A stretch of DNA of 64,000 nt, from assembly GCA_963821025.1 (NCBI GenBank), contig CAWGCG010000003.1, forward strand, positions 682,001 to 746,000, read 5' to 3'. The translations under genes were made by a program, and so were the position numbers. The notes under the pieces are model-generated. The model had not been told where the DNA came from. It was given only the letters and a program-made list of their open reading frames with translations, and searched no databases. The stretch comes from WHSW01 sp963821025. GTDB lineage: Bacteria; Actinomycetota; Thermoleophilia; Solirubrobacterales; 70-9. Shown in pieces: positions 53,218-63,648 of this stretch (the first letter of the stretch is position 1; each line of letters starts with the position of its first letter).

Positions 53218-53273
53218 GCCACTCGCCACTCGCCATCCGCCGCTCGAGTGCCGAGTGACGAGTGGCGAGTGGC
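53218..53273. repeat. Palindromic heptamer array between gmk and rpoZ
   Basis: Eight consecutive heptamers: GCCACTC, GCCACTC, GCCATCC, GCCGCTC on one side and GAGTGCC, GAGTGAC, GAGTGGC, GAGTGGC on the other, forming a 56-bp imperfect palindrome with no spacer. Units vary at one or two positions but never in length. It ends three bases before the gmk stop codon. Confidence 0.88.
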
Positions 53274-53275
53274 GA

Positions 53276-53830
53276 TCAGGCGAGCTCGGTGCGCACGATC
53301 CGCTCCAGCTCGTCCGCCGCGCGCTCGAGCTCGTCGTTGACGACCACGTGCTCAAACTCCTGTTGGGCGTCGAGCTCGATCTCCGCCGTGCGCAGGCGCT
53401 CGGAGATCGCCTCGGGCCGGTCGGTGCCGCGTCCCTCGAGGCGCTCGCGTAAGGCCGCCGGGTCGGGCGGGGCGATGAAGACCAACACCGCTTCGGGCAT
53501 CGCCGCGCGCACCTGGCGCGCGCCCTGGACCTCGATCTCGAGGACCAGGGACTCGCCGGCACCGAGTCGGTCGTCGACCTCCGAGCGCAAGGTGCCGTAG
53601 CGATGGCCGCTGTAGGCGGCGTGCTCGAGGAACTCGTTGGCGTCGGCTCGGCGGGCGAACTCGTCGCGGTCGAGGAAGTAGTAGTCGCGGCCTTCGCGCT
53701 CGCCCTGGCGCGGCTCGCGGGTGGTTGCCGAGACAGAGAGGCCGAGCTCGCGAACCCGCTCGCGCAGCCTCGAGATCAGCGTTCCCTTGCCGACCCCCGA
53801 GGGCCCTGTGATCACGAAGACCTTGGCCAC
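53276..53830 (-). CDS. gmk: Guanylate kinase
   Basis: Gmk phosphorylates GMP to GDP. The 184-residue protein has the P-loop GPSGVGKGTLI (residues 8-18), the GMP-binding segment TTREPRQGEREGRDYYFLD and GHRYGTLRSEVDDRL, and the lid region VFIAPPDPAALRERL. It follows mihF by 27 bases and precedes rpoZ, the conserved actinobacterial order. Confidence 0.96.
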   Translation of the reverse strand: MAKVFVITGPSGVGKGTLISRLRERVRELGLSVSATTREPRQGEREGRDYYFLDRDEFARRADANEFLEHAAYSGHRYGTLRSEVDDRLGAGESLVLEIEVQGARQVRAAMPEAVLVFIAPPDPAALRERLEGRGTDRPEAISERLRTAEIELDAQQEFEHVVVNDELERAADELERIVRTELA

Positions 53831-53857
53831 CGCAGGCAGGCTATGGCGGCGGCCGGA

Positions 53858-54196
53858 CTACCTGCGCAGGAACTGGACGAGCTCGGCGCGCTGGCGCTCG
53901 GACAGCCCGCCGATCGTCTTCGAGGGCGAGATCCGGCATTGGGTGAGGATCTTGTTCGCCTTCACCCGCCCGTACTTCGGTACCGCCAGGATCATGTCGA
54001 AGGCCTTGGCCGAAAGCACGTAGTCGGGCGGGTCGAGCAGCAGCTTCTCGATCTGCGCCTTGCCTCCCTTGAGATCGCGCTTCAGCTTCGCTCGGGCCGA
54101 GCGGATCTCGTTCGCCCGTCGCAGCGCCTTCATCCGCTGGTCGTGAGTCCTTTCGGGGACTGCAGCGGCGGCGGTGTCGACGGAAGTGGGCGCCAT
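53858..54196 (-). CDS. mihF: Integration host factor, actinobacterial type
   Basis: This 112-residue nucleoid-associated protein is of the actinobacterial mIHF family, unrelated in fold to E. coli IHF. It binds and bends DNA and was named for stimulating phage integration. The conserved core is RSARAKLKRDLKGGKAQIEKLLLDPPDYVLSAKAFDMILAVPKYGRVKANKILTQCRISPSKTIGGLSERQR, including a helix-two-turns-helix-like segment. ATG 54196 sits ten bases after a TATACT box, so the mRNA is almost leaderless. It is followed by gmk. Confidence 0.93.
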   Translation of the reverse strand: MAPTSVDTAAAAVPERTHDQRMKALRRANEIRSARAKLKRDLKGGKAQIEKLLLDPPDYVLSAKAFDMILAVPKYGRVKANKILTQCRISPSKTIGGLSERQRAELVQFLRR

Positions 54197-54206
54197 CGGC
54201 GGCGGC

Positions 54207-54234
54207 AGTATATCCGCGCTGGGGTCGGGTGCAA
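54207..54234 (-). promoter_or_regulatory. Candidate mihF-gmk promoter
   Basis: On the minus strand TTGCAC (54234-54229) and TATACT (54212-54207) are 16 bases apart, followed ten bases later by the mihF ATG. The predicted start site lies only a few bases before the ATG, so the transcript would be leaderless or nearly so. Confidence 0.55.
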
Positions 54235-54272
54235 GGGGGATCCTCCGGTTTTGCGCGAAATTCGCTTCGACC

Positions 54273-55193
54273 TCAGGTCGAGGTCGATGCCAGGCCGGCG
54301 ACGGGCAGCTGCTCGAGACGCCTCGCCGCGAGCTCGGCGCTGAGCTCGGTGAGCACTCGCGCCGCCGCCAGCGGGTCGCGAAAGCTCGCCGTGCCCACCG
54401 CCACGGCAGTCGCTCCGGCCGCCAAAAGCGCAAGCGCATCGGCTCCGCGCTCGACTCCCCCCATGCCGATCACCGGGATCGACACCGCGGCGGCGACCCG
54501 GCGGGTCTGATCGAGCGCGATCGGGCGGATCGCCGGTCCCGAGAGGCCACCGCTGCCCGCGCCCAGCCAGGGTTCGAGCGTGATCGGGTCGAGCCCGGCG
54601 GCGCGCAGCGTGTTGATCAGCGAGACCGCGTCGGCACCCCCCTGCTCGGCGGCTTGGGCGACCGCCGCGGGGTCGGCGCAGTTGGGAGTCAGCTTGACGA
54701 GCAACGGCTTCTCGGTCAGCGGTCGCAGGGCCTCGGCGAGCGCCAGCGTCTCCTCGGGCTGTTCGCCGACGATCAGGCCGGAGCGGACGTTCGGGCAGGA
54801 GACGTTGAGCTCGATCGCCGCGACCTCGTCGCGAGCGCCGACGCGCTCGACCAGGGTCGCGAACCCGTCGCGGGTGGGCGCCATCACCGAGACGATCAGC
54901 GGCGCCGGGAGCCTCGCGAGCTCCGGGAGGTCCAGCTCGAGAAAGCCCGCGAGCCCCTTATTCGGCAGCCCGATCGAGTTGACCATGCCCGCCGGGGTCT
55001 CATAGAGGCGCGGCGGCGGGTTCCCGGCTCGGGGCTCGGGAGTGATCGTCTTCGAGACGAAGGCGCTGAACGGAAACCGCTCGTCGAGCGCGTCGCCGAA
55101 AGCGCGCCGGGCGGCGATCGCGTCGAAGGTCCCGGAGCCGTTGAGGATCGGGTGCTCGAGGCGCAGGCCACAGAGGTCGATGGCGAGGTTCAT
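54273..55193 (-). CDS. pyrD: Dihydroorotate dehydrogenase, class 1B catalytic subunit
   Basis: PyrD oxidises dihydroorotate to orotate. The 306-residue flavoprotein has NGSGTFDAIAARRAFGDAL, NSIGLPNKGL and the active-site cysteine in ELNVSCPNVRSG, which marks class 1 enzymes. GGLSGPAIRPIAL and IPVIGMGGVERGADALALLAAGA form the FMN site. The class 1B assignment is supported by the adjacent pyrK. ATG 55193 gives the family N-terminus. It is the last gene of the pyr operon. Confidence 0.95.
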   Translation of the reverse strand: MNLAIDLCGLRLEHPILNGSGTFDAIAARRAFGDALDERFPFSAFVSKTITPEPRAGNPPPRLYETPAGMVNSIGLPNKGLAGFLELDLPELARLPAPLIVSVMAPTRDGFATLVERVGARDEVAAIELNVSCPNVRSGLIVGEQPEETLALAEALRPLTEKPLLVKLTPNCADPAAVAQAAEQGGADAVSLINTLRAAGLDPITLEPWLGAGSGGLSGPAIRPIALDQTRRVAAAVSIPVIGMGGVERGADALALLAAGATAVAVGTASFRDPLAAARVLTELSAELAARRLEQLPVAGLASTST

Positions 55194-55201
55194 ACCGCTT
55201 C

Positions 55202-56043
55202 TCAGTGGCCGCTCCCGGCGACGAGCGCCGTCTCGATCTCGTCGGCGTTGACCGTCGGCCCGTCGACGCACAACCGCATGTAGCCGCCTTGCTTGAGCGG
55301 CAGCGCGCAGCCGAAGCAGGAGCCGAACCCGCAGGCCATCGGGGTCTCCATCGCCAGCTCGGTAGCAAGCCGCCGCGCGCTGCAGAGCTCGCGCACGGCC
55401 TCGAGCATCGCCGGGGGGCCGCACGCATAGACGGCGGCCGAACCCGAATCGTCGCCCTCGAGCATCACCGAGAGCAGGTCGGTGACATAGCCCTGATGCC
55501 CGGTGTGCCCATCCTCGGAGGCGGTGCGGACCTCCGAGCAGTCGAAGAGCCCGAGACCTCCGGAGTGGCTTCGGTCACGAAAGCCGAGCAGAACCCGCTG
55601 GGGAAAGCCTCCGCCGGCGAGCTCGCTACGCAGCAGTGCGAGCGGGGCGATCCCGATCCCCCCGCCGACCAGGATCGCCCCGGCGGCGCCGGGGTGAAGC
55701 TCGCCCAGTTCGGAGAAGGGCCTACCCAGCGGCCCGGTCAGGTGCAGGTCCTGCCCGCGCTCGAGCGCCGCCAGAGCGACGGTGCCGGGTCCAACCGGGT
55801 CCACCAGGAAGTCGAGCCGCGTCCCCTCCGAACGGACCTCGGCTGCGGCGACCGAGAACGCCCGGGGCAGGTACGGGCGCCCAGAGTTCCCGCCCCAGTC
55901 GTCGGTGGCGAGCATGTAGAACTGACCGGCGCGGGGCAACGGGCCTTCGCGATCGATTGCGGACACGATCCGGTAGCCGCCGGTCGCCTCGTTCGCGACC
56001 ACCTCGCAAGAGCGCCGTCCGAGGGGGGCGAGGACCCGTTCGG

Positions 56044-56047
<4 letters not shown>
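55202..56047 (-). CDS. pyrK: Dihydroorotate dehydrogenase electron transfer subunit PyrK
   Basis: PyrK passes electrons from PyrD to NAD+ through FAD and a [2Fe-2S] cluster. The 281-residue protein has a ferredoxin-reductase FAD-binding domain (RPYLPRAFSVAAAE), an NAD domain (GAILVGGGIGIAPLALLRSEL; VYACGPPAMLEAV) and the cluster cysteines in METPMACGFGSCFGCALPL and MRLCVDGP. The start is GTG 56047, overlapping the carB stop. Confidence 0.94.
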
Positions 56048-59163
<3,116 letters not shown>

Positions 59164-59170
59164 CGGCTTG

Positions 59171-59618
59171 CAGTAGGCAGTAGGCAGTAGGCAGAGGGGG
59201 AGATTCGCGGGCGGCCCGGGACTCAAACGGGTCGTGGCAAACAGTCGTTTCAAGGATCTGATCGCCTACCGGCTGGCGCGTGAGGTCGCAGATGAGGTCT
59301 GCGCACGAACCAGAGAGTGGGACTCGTTCGATCGCTGGTCGACCGGGATCCAGTTGGTTCGAGCGGCCGACTCGATCGGGGCGAACATTGCTGAAGCCTT
59401 CGGTCGGGACTCGACGCCCGATACGCGAAGGTTGCTGTTGACCGCACGGGGCTCGCTCTTCGAGACCGAGCATTGGCTCGATGTCGCCGCTGACCGCGGG
59501 CTCTTCGATCGAGGAAGCTTCGACGCGCGTATTCAGGAGCTCGCACGCACCTTGAACGGTTTGATCCGTCGCCCCGGCCCGCGCTCCTGACTGCCTACTG
59601 CCTACTGCGAACTGCCTA
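59171..59618. mobile_element. Putative heptamer-bounded element carrying a four-helix-bundle gene
   Basis: A 448-bp segment splits carA from carB. Its left arm is three CAGTAGG units plus CAGAGGG (59171-59198). Its right arm is CTGCCTA, CTGCCTA, CTGCGAA, CTGCCTA (59591-59618), the inverse of the left. Between them is one ORF on the strand opposite to the pyr operon, whose stop codon touches the right arm. The carA stop overlaps the outer edge. Mobility is inferred from the inverted arms, the strand switch and the ORF-less relative at 51612-51691. Confidence 0.65.
59234..59590 (+). CDS. Four-helix-bundle protein (S23 / 23S rRNA intervening-sequence family)
   Basis: This 118-residue helical protein belongs to the family known from 23S rRNA intervening sequences, related in fold to the Avd accessory protein of diversity-generating retroelements. 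The pattern FKDLIAYRLAREVADEVCARTREW, STGIQLVRAADSIGANIAEAFGRDS, RRLLLTARGSLFETEHWLDVAADRGL and FDARIQELARTLNGLI gives the four helices. The start is GTG 59234, without a clear ribosome site. It is the only plus-strand gene in the last 38 kb of the window. No reverse transcriptase or variable repeat gene is nearby. Biochemical function is unknown. Confidence 0.88.
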   Translation: MANSRFKDLIAYRLAREVADEVCARTREWDSFDRWSTGIQLVRAADSIGANIAEAFGRDSTPDTRRLLLTARGSLFETEHWLDVAADRGLFDRGSFDARIQELARTLNGLIRRPGPRS

Positions 59619-59619
59619 C

Positions 59620-60774
59620 TCATGCGTTCGCCAATTCGAGGAACCGATCGAACAGATACCGCGCGTCGTGCGGCCCCGGGCCCGCCTCGGGGTGGTACTG
59701 GACGGTGCAACCCGGGACCTCGCGCAGGACCAGGCCCTCGACCGTGCGGTCGTAGAGGTTCAGGTGAGTGAGCTCGGCGGCGCCGACGTCGGTCGTCCAG
59801 CGCACCGGCTCGTCGGCGTCGATCGTCTCGCCGCCGTCCGGGGGGCGCACGGCGAAGCCGTGGTTTTGCGAGGTGATGTCGATCTTGCCGGTCTCGAGGT
59901 CCTTGACCGGGTGATTGGCGCCGCGGTGGCCGAAGGACAGCTTGAACGTCTCGAGCCCGACCGCACGGCAGAGCAGCTGATGGCCGAGGCAGATCCCGAC
60001 CACGGGCTTGCGACCGAGGAGCTCGCGGACGTTGTCGGTGACGTAATCGAGCGCCGCCGGGTCGCCGGGGCCGTTGGCGAGAAAGACGAGGTCGGGTCGG
60101 GCGGCGAGCACGACCTCGGCGGAGCTCTGACACGGAAGCAACGTGATCCGGCAATCGCGCTGGCGAAATTGACGGATGATCGAGAGCTTGATCCCGGTGT
60201 CGAGGGCGACGATGTGAGGCCCGTCTCCGTCGATCTCGATCGCCTCCTCCGGGCTCACCCCGAGGGCGAGGTCGGCGCCCTGCATCGAGGGCTCGGCGCC
60301 GATTCGCCGGCTCGCCTCGGGCTCCGCGAGCTCGGCCGTGAAGATCCCGCCGCGCATCGCACCGCGATCGCGGATGTGGCGGACGAGCGTGCGGGTGTCG
60401 ACACCGGCGATCGCGACGACGCCGCAGTCGTCGAGCCAGTCGAGCCAGCCAGCCTCGGCCTCGGCAGAGTCCTCGCCGTTCTTTGCCTCGCGCATGACAA
60501 TCCCGCGCGTTTGCACGCGGTCGGACTCCATCGCCGCGGCCGCCACCCCGTAATTGCCGATCAGCGGATAGGTGAAGGTGAGGATCTGGCCGGCGTAGCT
60601 GGGGTCGGTGACCGCCTCCTGGTAGCCGGTCATCGAGGTGTTGAAGACGACCTCGCCGGTCACCTCGCCGGCGCCGCCGACCAGGTCGCCGTCGAAGCGG
60701 GTGCCATCCTCGAGCAACAGATAGCCGCTCGATCCTTTGGCCGGGGCGCTGCCACCCGTGACCTGCGGCCTCAT
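59620..60774 (-). CDS. carA: Carbamoyl-phosphate synthase small subunit
   Basis: CarA is the glutaminase subunit that supplies ammonia to CarB. The 384-residue protein has the N-terminal CPSase domain (GYLLLEDGTRFDGDLVGG; TGEVVFNTSMTGYQEAVTDPSY) and a class I amidotransferase domain. The nucleophile is in VVGICLGHQLLCRA, with SQNHGFAV and HPEAGPGPHD. It overlaps the isochorismatase-like gene by ATGA. Its stop codon lies at the edge of a heptamer array, with the small-ORF element between it and carB. Confidence 0.95.
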   Translation of the reverse strand: MRPQVTGGSAPAKGSSGYLLLEDGTRFDGDLVGGAGEVTGEVVFNTSMTGYQEAVTDPSYAGQILTFTYPLIGNYGVAAAAMESDRVQTRGIVMREAKNGEDSAEAEAGWLDWLDDCGVVAIAGVDTRTLVRHIRDRGAMRGGIFTAELAEPEASRRIGAEPSMQGADLALGVSPEEAIEIDGDGPHIVALDTGIKLSIIRQFRQRDCRITLLPCQSSAEVVLAARPDLVFLANGPGDPAALDYVTDNVRELLGRKPVVGICLGHQLLCRAVGLETFKLSFGHRGANHPVKDLETGKIDITSQNHGFAVRPPDGGETIDADEPVRWTTDVGAAELTHLNLYDRTVEGLVLREVPGCTVQYHPEAGPGPHDARYLFDRFLELANA

Positions 60775-61334
60775 TTGACCAGCGCCTGGACCGCTTTGAA
60801 CTCCGGGGCGTCGGAGCCGGCGAGCAGCTCGAAGAGCGCCGTCTCGACGCTGGTCAGGCTCGCGCCGGCTCGCTCCAGCTTGTGCAATCCGAGCTCGCGA
60901 TTGGCCTCGGTCCGCGACCCGACCGCATCGGCGACCACCTCGACCTCGTTCCCGGCGGCGAGCAGGTCGAGCACCGTCTGATTGACGCAGACGTGGGTCT
61001 CGATCCCGCAGACGAGGGCCTGATCGCGCCCGCCGAGGTCGAAGTCATCGGCCTCCGCGGCGGAGAAGCGCACCTTCTCGACCCGCTCGGTCCCGGCGGG
61101 GAGCCGCTCGGCGACCTCATCGACGGTGCTCCCGAGTCCCTGCGGATACTGCTCGGTGACCACGATCGGGATCCCCATCTCCGCCACCCCCGCGACCAGG
61201 ACACCGACAGCCTGGGCCACCCGGTCGAACTCCGGCAACGCCTTGCGAAATGCCTCCTGCAGATCGACGACCACGAGCACGGCCCGGGCCCGATCCAACT
61301 TCTGCGACCTGCGGGCTGCGAGCTGCCCGTTCAC
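60771..61334 (-). CDS. Isochorismatase-family cysteine hydrolase
   Basis: This 187-residue protein is of the isochorismatase-like hydrolase family (nicotinamidases, N-carbamoylsarcosine amidase, ureidoacrylate amidase). The catalytic triad is visible: aspartate in VVVDLQEAFRKAL, lysine in VEKVRFSAAE and cysteine in CGIETHVCVNQT. The substrate is not known. Its coupling to both carA and pyrC (4-base overlaps) suggests an amide or carbamoyl compound linked to pyrimidine metabolism. GTG 61334 is the start if the heptamer-encoded residues NGQLAARRSQK belong to it. A TTG at 61298 is the alternative. Confidence 0.82.
   Translation of the reverse strand: MNGQLAARRSQKLDRARAVLVVVDLQEAFRKALPEFDRVAQAVGVLVAGVAEMGIPIVVTEQYPQGLGSTVDEVAERLPAGTERVEKVRFSAAEADDFDLGGRDQALVCGIETHVCVNQTVLDLLAAGNEVEVVADAVGSRTEANRELGLHKLERAGASLTSVETALFELLAGSDAPEFKAVQALVK
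61302..61329. repeat. Heptamer array at the pyrC / isochorismatase junction
   Basis: Four contiguous heptamers CTGCGAC, CTGCGGG, CTGCGAG, CTGCCCG lie just after the pyrC stop and encode the first residues of the isochorismatase-like protein. The units are related to CTGCCTA of the 59171-59618 element. Confidence 0.7.
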
Positions 61335-62680
61335 GCCACTCCCATCGCAAAGCTGCGCTGGCGGTAGGCGACCCGCCCCGCGACCACCGTCGCCAGGACC
61401 TTGCCGTGGAGCCGGCGCCCGGCGAAGCAGGAGTTGTCCGAACGGCTCTCCCAGCCCTCGGCGCCGGCGTCCCATTCGGCCTCGAGGTCGCAGAGGACGA
61501 GGTTGGCCTCGGTCCCCCGGGCGATCCGGGGAGTTTCGAAGCCCATCGGCGCCGCGCCGCCGCTGAGCCGCTCGACCACCGTTGCGAGCTCGAGCACTCC
61601 CGGGAGCACGAGCTCGGTGTAGACGGCGGAGAAGGCTGTCTCGAGCCCGATCACCCCCATCTCAGCCTGCTCGAACGGGGTCTCCTTCTCGTTCGAGGTG
61701 TGCGGAGCATGATCGGTGGCGATGCAGTCGATCACCCCGCTGCGAAGCCCCTCGACCAGCGCTCGGCGATCGGCGTCGGCGCGCAAGGGCGGGTTCATCT
61801 TGAACCGCGAGTCGAGGCTGCGGACCTCCTCGTCGGTGAGCGTCAGATGGTGCGGCGTGACCTCGCAGGTGACCTCGACCCCGGCCGCTTTCGCCTGCTC
61901 GATCTCGACCACCGACTCGGCAGCGGAGAGGTGCTGGACGTGGATCCGGGCGCGCTCATAGGCCGCCAGGGCGCAATCGCGCGCGATCATCGTCGTCTCG
62001 CTCACAGACGGCACTCCGGCGAGTCCGAGGCCGGCGGAGACCGCACCCTCGTGCATCGCCCCGCCGTTCGAGAGCTCGGGGTCCTCCTCGTGGAGGGCGA
62101 TCGGCAGCCCGACCAGGCGCTGGTACTGAAGCGCGCGACGCATCACCCGGGCGTTGCGGATCGGCAGGCCGTCATCGGAGAAGCCGACCGCTCCGGCCGC
62201 GGCCAGATCGGACATCTCCGAGAGCTCGGCGCCCGCCATCGCCCGGGTGACCGAGGCGACGAAGCCGGTGGGAACCGCCGCCTGCTCGCGCGCCCGCTCG
62301 CGCAAAGCGCTGACATCGGCAGCGGTATCGACCGGCGGCTCGGTGTTGGCCATCGCGACGATCGCGCAAAAGCCGCCGGCTGCGGCCGCCCGGGACCCGG
62401 TCTCGACGTCCTCCTTGTCCTCGCGCCCGGGCGTGCGCAGGTGGACGTGGGGGTCGAAGAACGCGGGAAACAGCGCCAGGCCGCCCGCCTCGATCACCTC
62501 GGCTCCCTCGACCTCCGCCGCTCCCGGAGCCGCCAGCTCGGCGAGCTCGCCGTCACGGATGACGACGTCGTGGTCGGCGTCGATGCCCTCTCGCGGGTCG
62601 AGCACGCGCGCCTGCCTGATCACCAGCGAGCCCGGCGCGCCGGCGCTGCCGCGCCAGTCGAGCTCGGAGACCGCGCGCAT
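61331..62680 (-). CDS. pyrC: Dihydroorotase
   Basis: PyrC cyclises carbamoyl-aspartate to dihydroorotate. The 449-residue amidohydrolase has the metal site DPHVHLRTPGREDKEDVETG, HVQHLSAAESV, VTPHHLTLTDEE and the catalytic aspartate in CIATDHAPHT, followed by PFEQAEMGVIGLETAF, typical of class I dihydroorotases. ATG 62680 overlaps the pyrB stop. A TTG one codon earlier is possible. The stop overlaps the next gene's GTG. Confidence 0.95.
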   Translation of the reverse strand: MRAVSELDWRGSAGAPGSLVIRQARVLDPREGIDADHDVVIRDGELAELAAPGAAEVEGAEVIEAGGLALFPAFFDPHVHLRTPGREDKEDVETGSRAAAAGGFCAIVAMANTEPPVDTAADVSALRERAREQAAVPTGFVASVTRAMAGAELSEMSDLAAAGAVGFSDDGLPIRNARVMRRALQYQRLVGLPIALHEEDPELSNGGAMHEGAVSAGLGLAGVPSVSETTMIARDCALAAYERARIHVQHLSAAESVVEIEQAKAAGVEVTCEVTPHHLTLTDEEVRSLDSRFKMNPPLRADADRRALVEGLRSGVIDCIATDHAPHTSNEKETPFEQAEMGVIGLETAFSAVYTELVLPGVLELATVVERLSGGAAPMGFETPRIARGTEANLVLCDLEAEWDAGAEGWESRSDNSCFAGRRLHGKVLATVVAGRVAYRQRSFAMGVA

Positions 62681-63648
62681 CAAGCGGGCTCGCCGATCGG
62701 GGTCGGAGCGGGGAGCTCGGCATCGCCGCCCGCGCTCGCGCCGCGCGGCTCGCCGCCGGCGAGCAGCTCATAGAGGACCGCCATCCTGACCACGAGCCCG
62801 CTCTCGACCTGGGCCGTGATCAGCGACGCGGGCCCGTCGATCACCTCCGGAGAGAGCTCGATCCCGCGGTTGACGGGTCCGGGGTGCATGAGCAGCTGTC
62901 GCGGTCCGAGCCGCCGGGAGTCGATCTGGTAGTTGGTCGCGTACTCGCGCAGCGAGGGCACGAAGCTGTCGCCCATGCGCTCGCGCTGCATCCGCAGGGC
63001 GTAGACGACGTCGGCCTCGCCGAGCCCGTCGAGGTCGTAGCTGACCGCGCAACCCAGCTCCGCCTCGATCTCCCGCGGAATCAGCGTCGGTGGCCCGCAC
63101 ACGGTCACCTCGGCGCCCATCAGCTGAAAGCAGGGCACGCACGAGCGCGCCACGCGGCTGTGAAGGAGATCGCCGACGATCCAAATCTTGCGCCCCTCGA
63201 GCGAGCCGAGACGATCGAGCAGGGTGTAGGTATCGAGCAGCGCCTGGCTCGGATGCTCGTGCTTGCCGTCGCCGGCATTGATGACCGAAGCCGAGGTCCA
63301 GCCGGTGATCAGCTTCGCCGCCCCCGCGTGCGGGTGGCGGATGATGATCGCCTCCGGCCCGTAGGCCGAGAGAGTCGCGATCGTGTCCTTGAGCGACTCG
63401 CCCTTGTCGACCGACGAGCCCGCCGCCTTGATCGAGACGACGTCGGCCGACAGACGCTTGGCGGCGAGCTCGAACGACGAGCTCGTTCTGGTGCTCGACT
63501 CGTAGAAGAGGCTAACGATCGTACGTCCACGCAGGGTCGGCACCTTCTTGATGTCGCGGCGGCCGACCTCGGCAAAGCTCGCGGCGCGAGCGACGATCCG
63601 CTCGACGTCGGCGCGCTCGAGGTCCTCGATCGCAAGCAGATGCTTCAT
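62680..63648 (-). CDS. pyrB: Aspartate carbamoyltransferase catalytic subunit
   Basis: PyrB joins carbamoyl phosphate and aspartate. The 322-residue protein has the carbamoyl-phosphate motif YESSTRTSSSFELAAKRLSAD, IIIRHPHAGAA, DGKHEHPSQALLDTYTL and ALRMQRERM. The C-terminal extension (RGASAGGDAELPAPTPIGEPA) is Ala/Pro-rich. It is coupled to pyrR by ATGA and to pyrC. No pyrI regulatory subunit is present, as expected outside the proteobacteria. Confidence 0.95.
   Translation of the reverse strand: MKHLLAIEDLERADVERIVARAASFAEVGRRDIKKVPTLRGRTIVSLFYESSTRTSSSFELAAKRLSADVVSIKAAGSSVDKGESLKDTIATLSAYGPEAIIIRHPHAGAAKLITGWTSASVINAGDGKHEHPSQALLDTYTLLDRLGSLEGRKIWIVGDLLHSRVARSCVPCFQLMGAEVTVCGPPTLIPREIEAELGCAVSYDLDGLGEADVVYALRMQRERMGDSFVPSLREYATNYQIDSRRLGPRQLLMHPGPVNRGIELSPEVIDGPASLITAQVESGLVVRMAVLYELLAGGEPRGASAGGDAELPAPTPIGEPA

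Noticed and set aside
53218..53273. Possible CRISPR array or simple rho-independent terminator
   Set aside because: Units are 7 bp and contiguous without spacers, and there are no cas genes. There is no T-tract, and the 7-bp phasing is not explained by a terminator.
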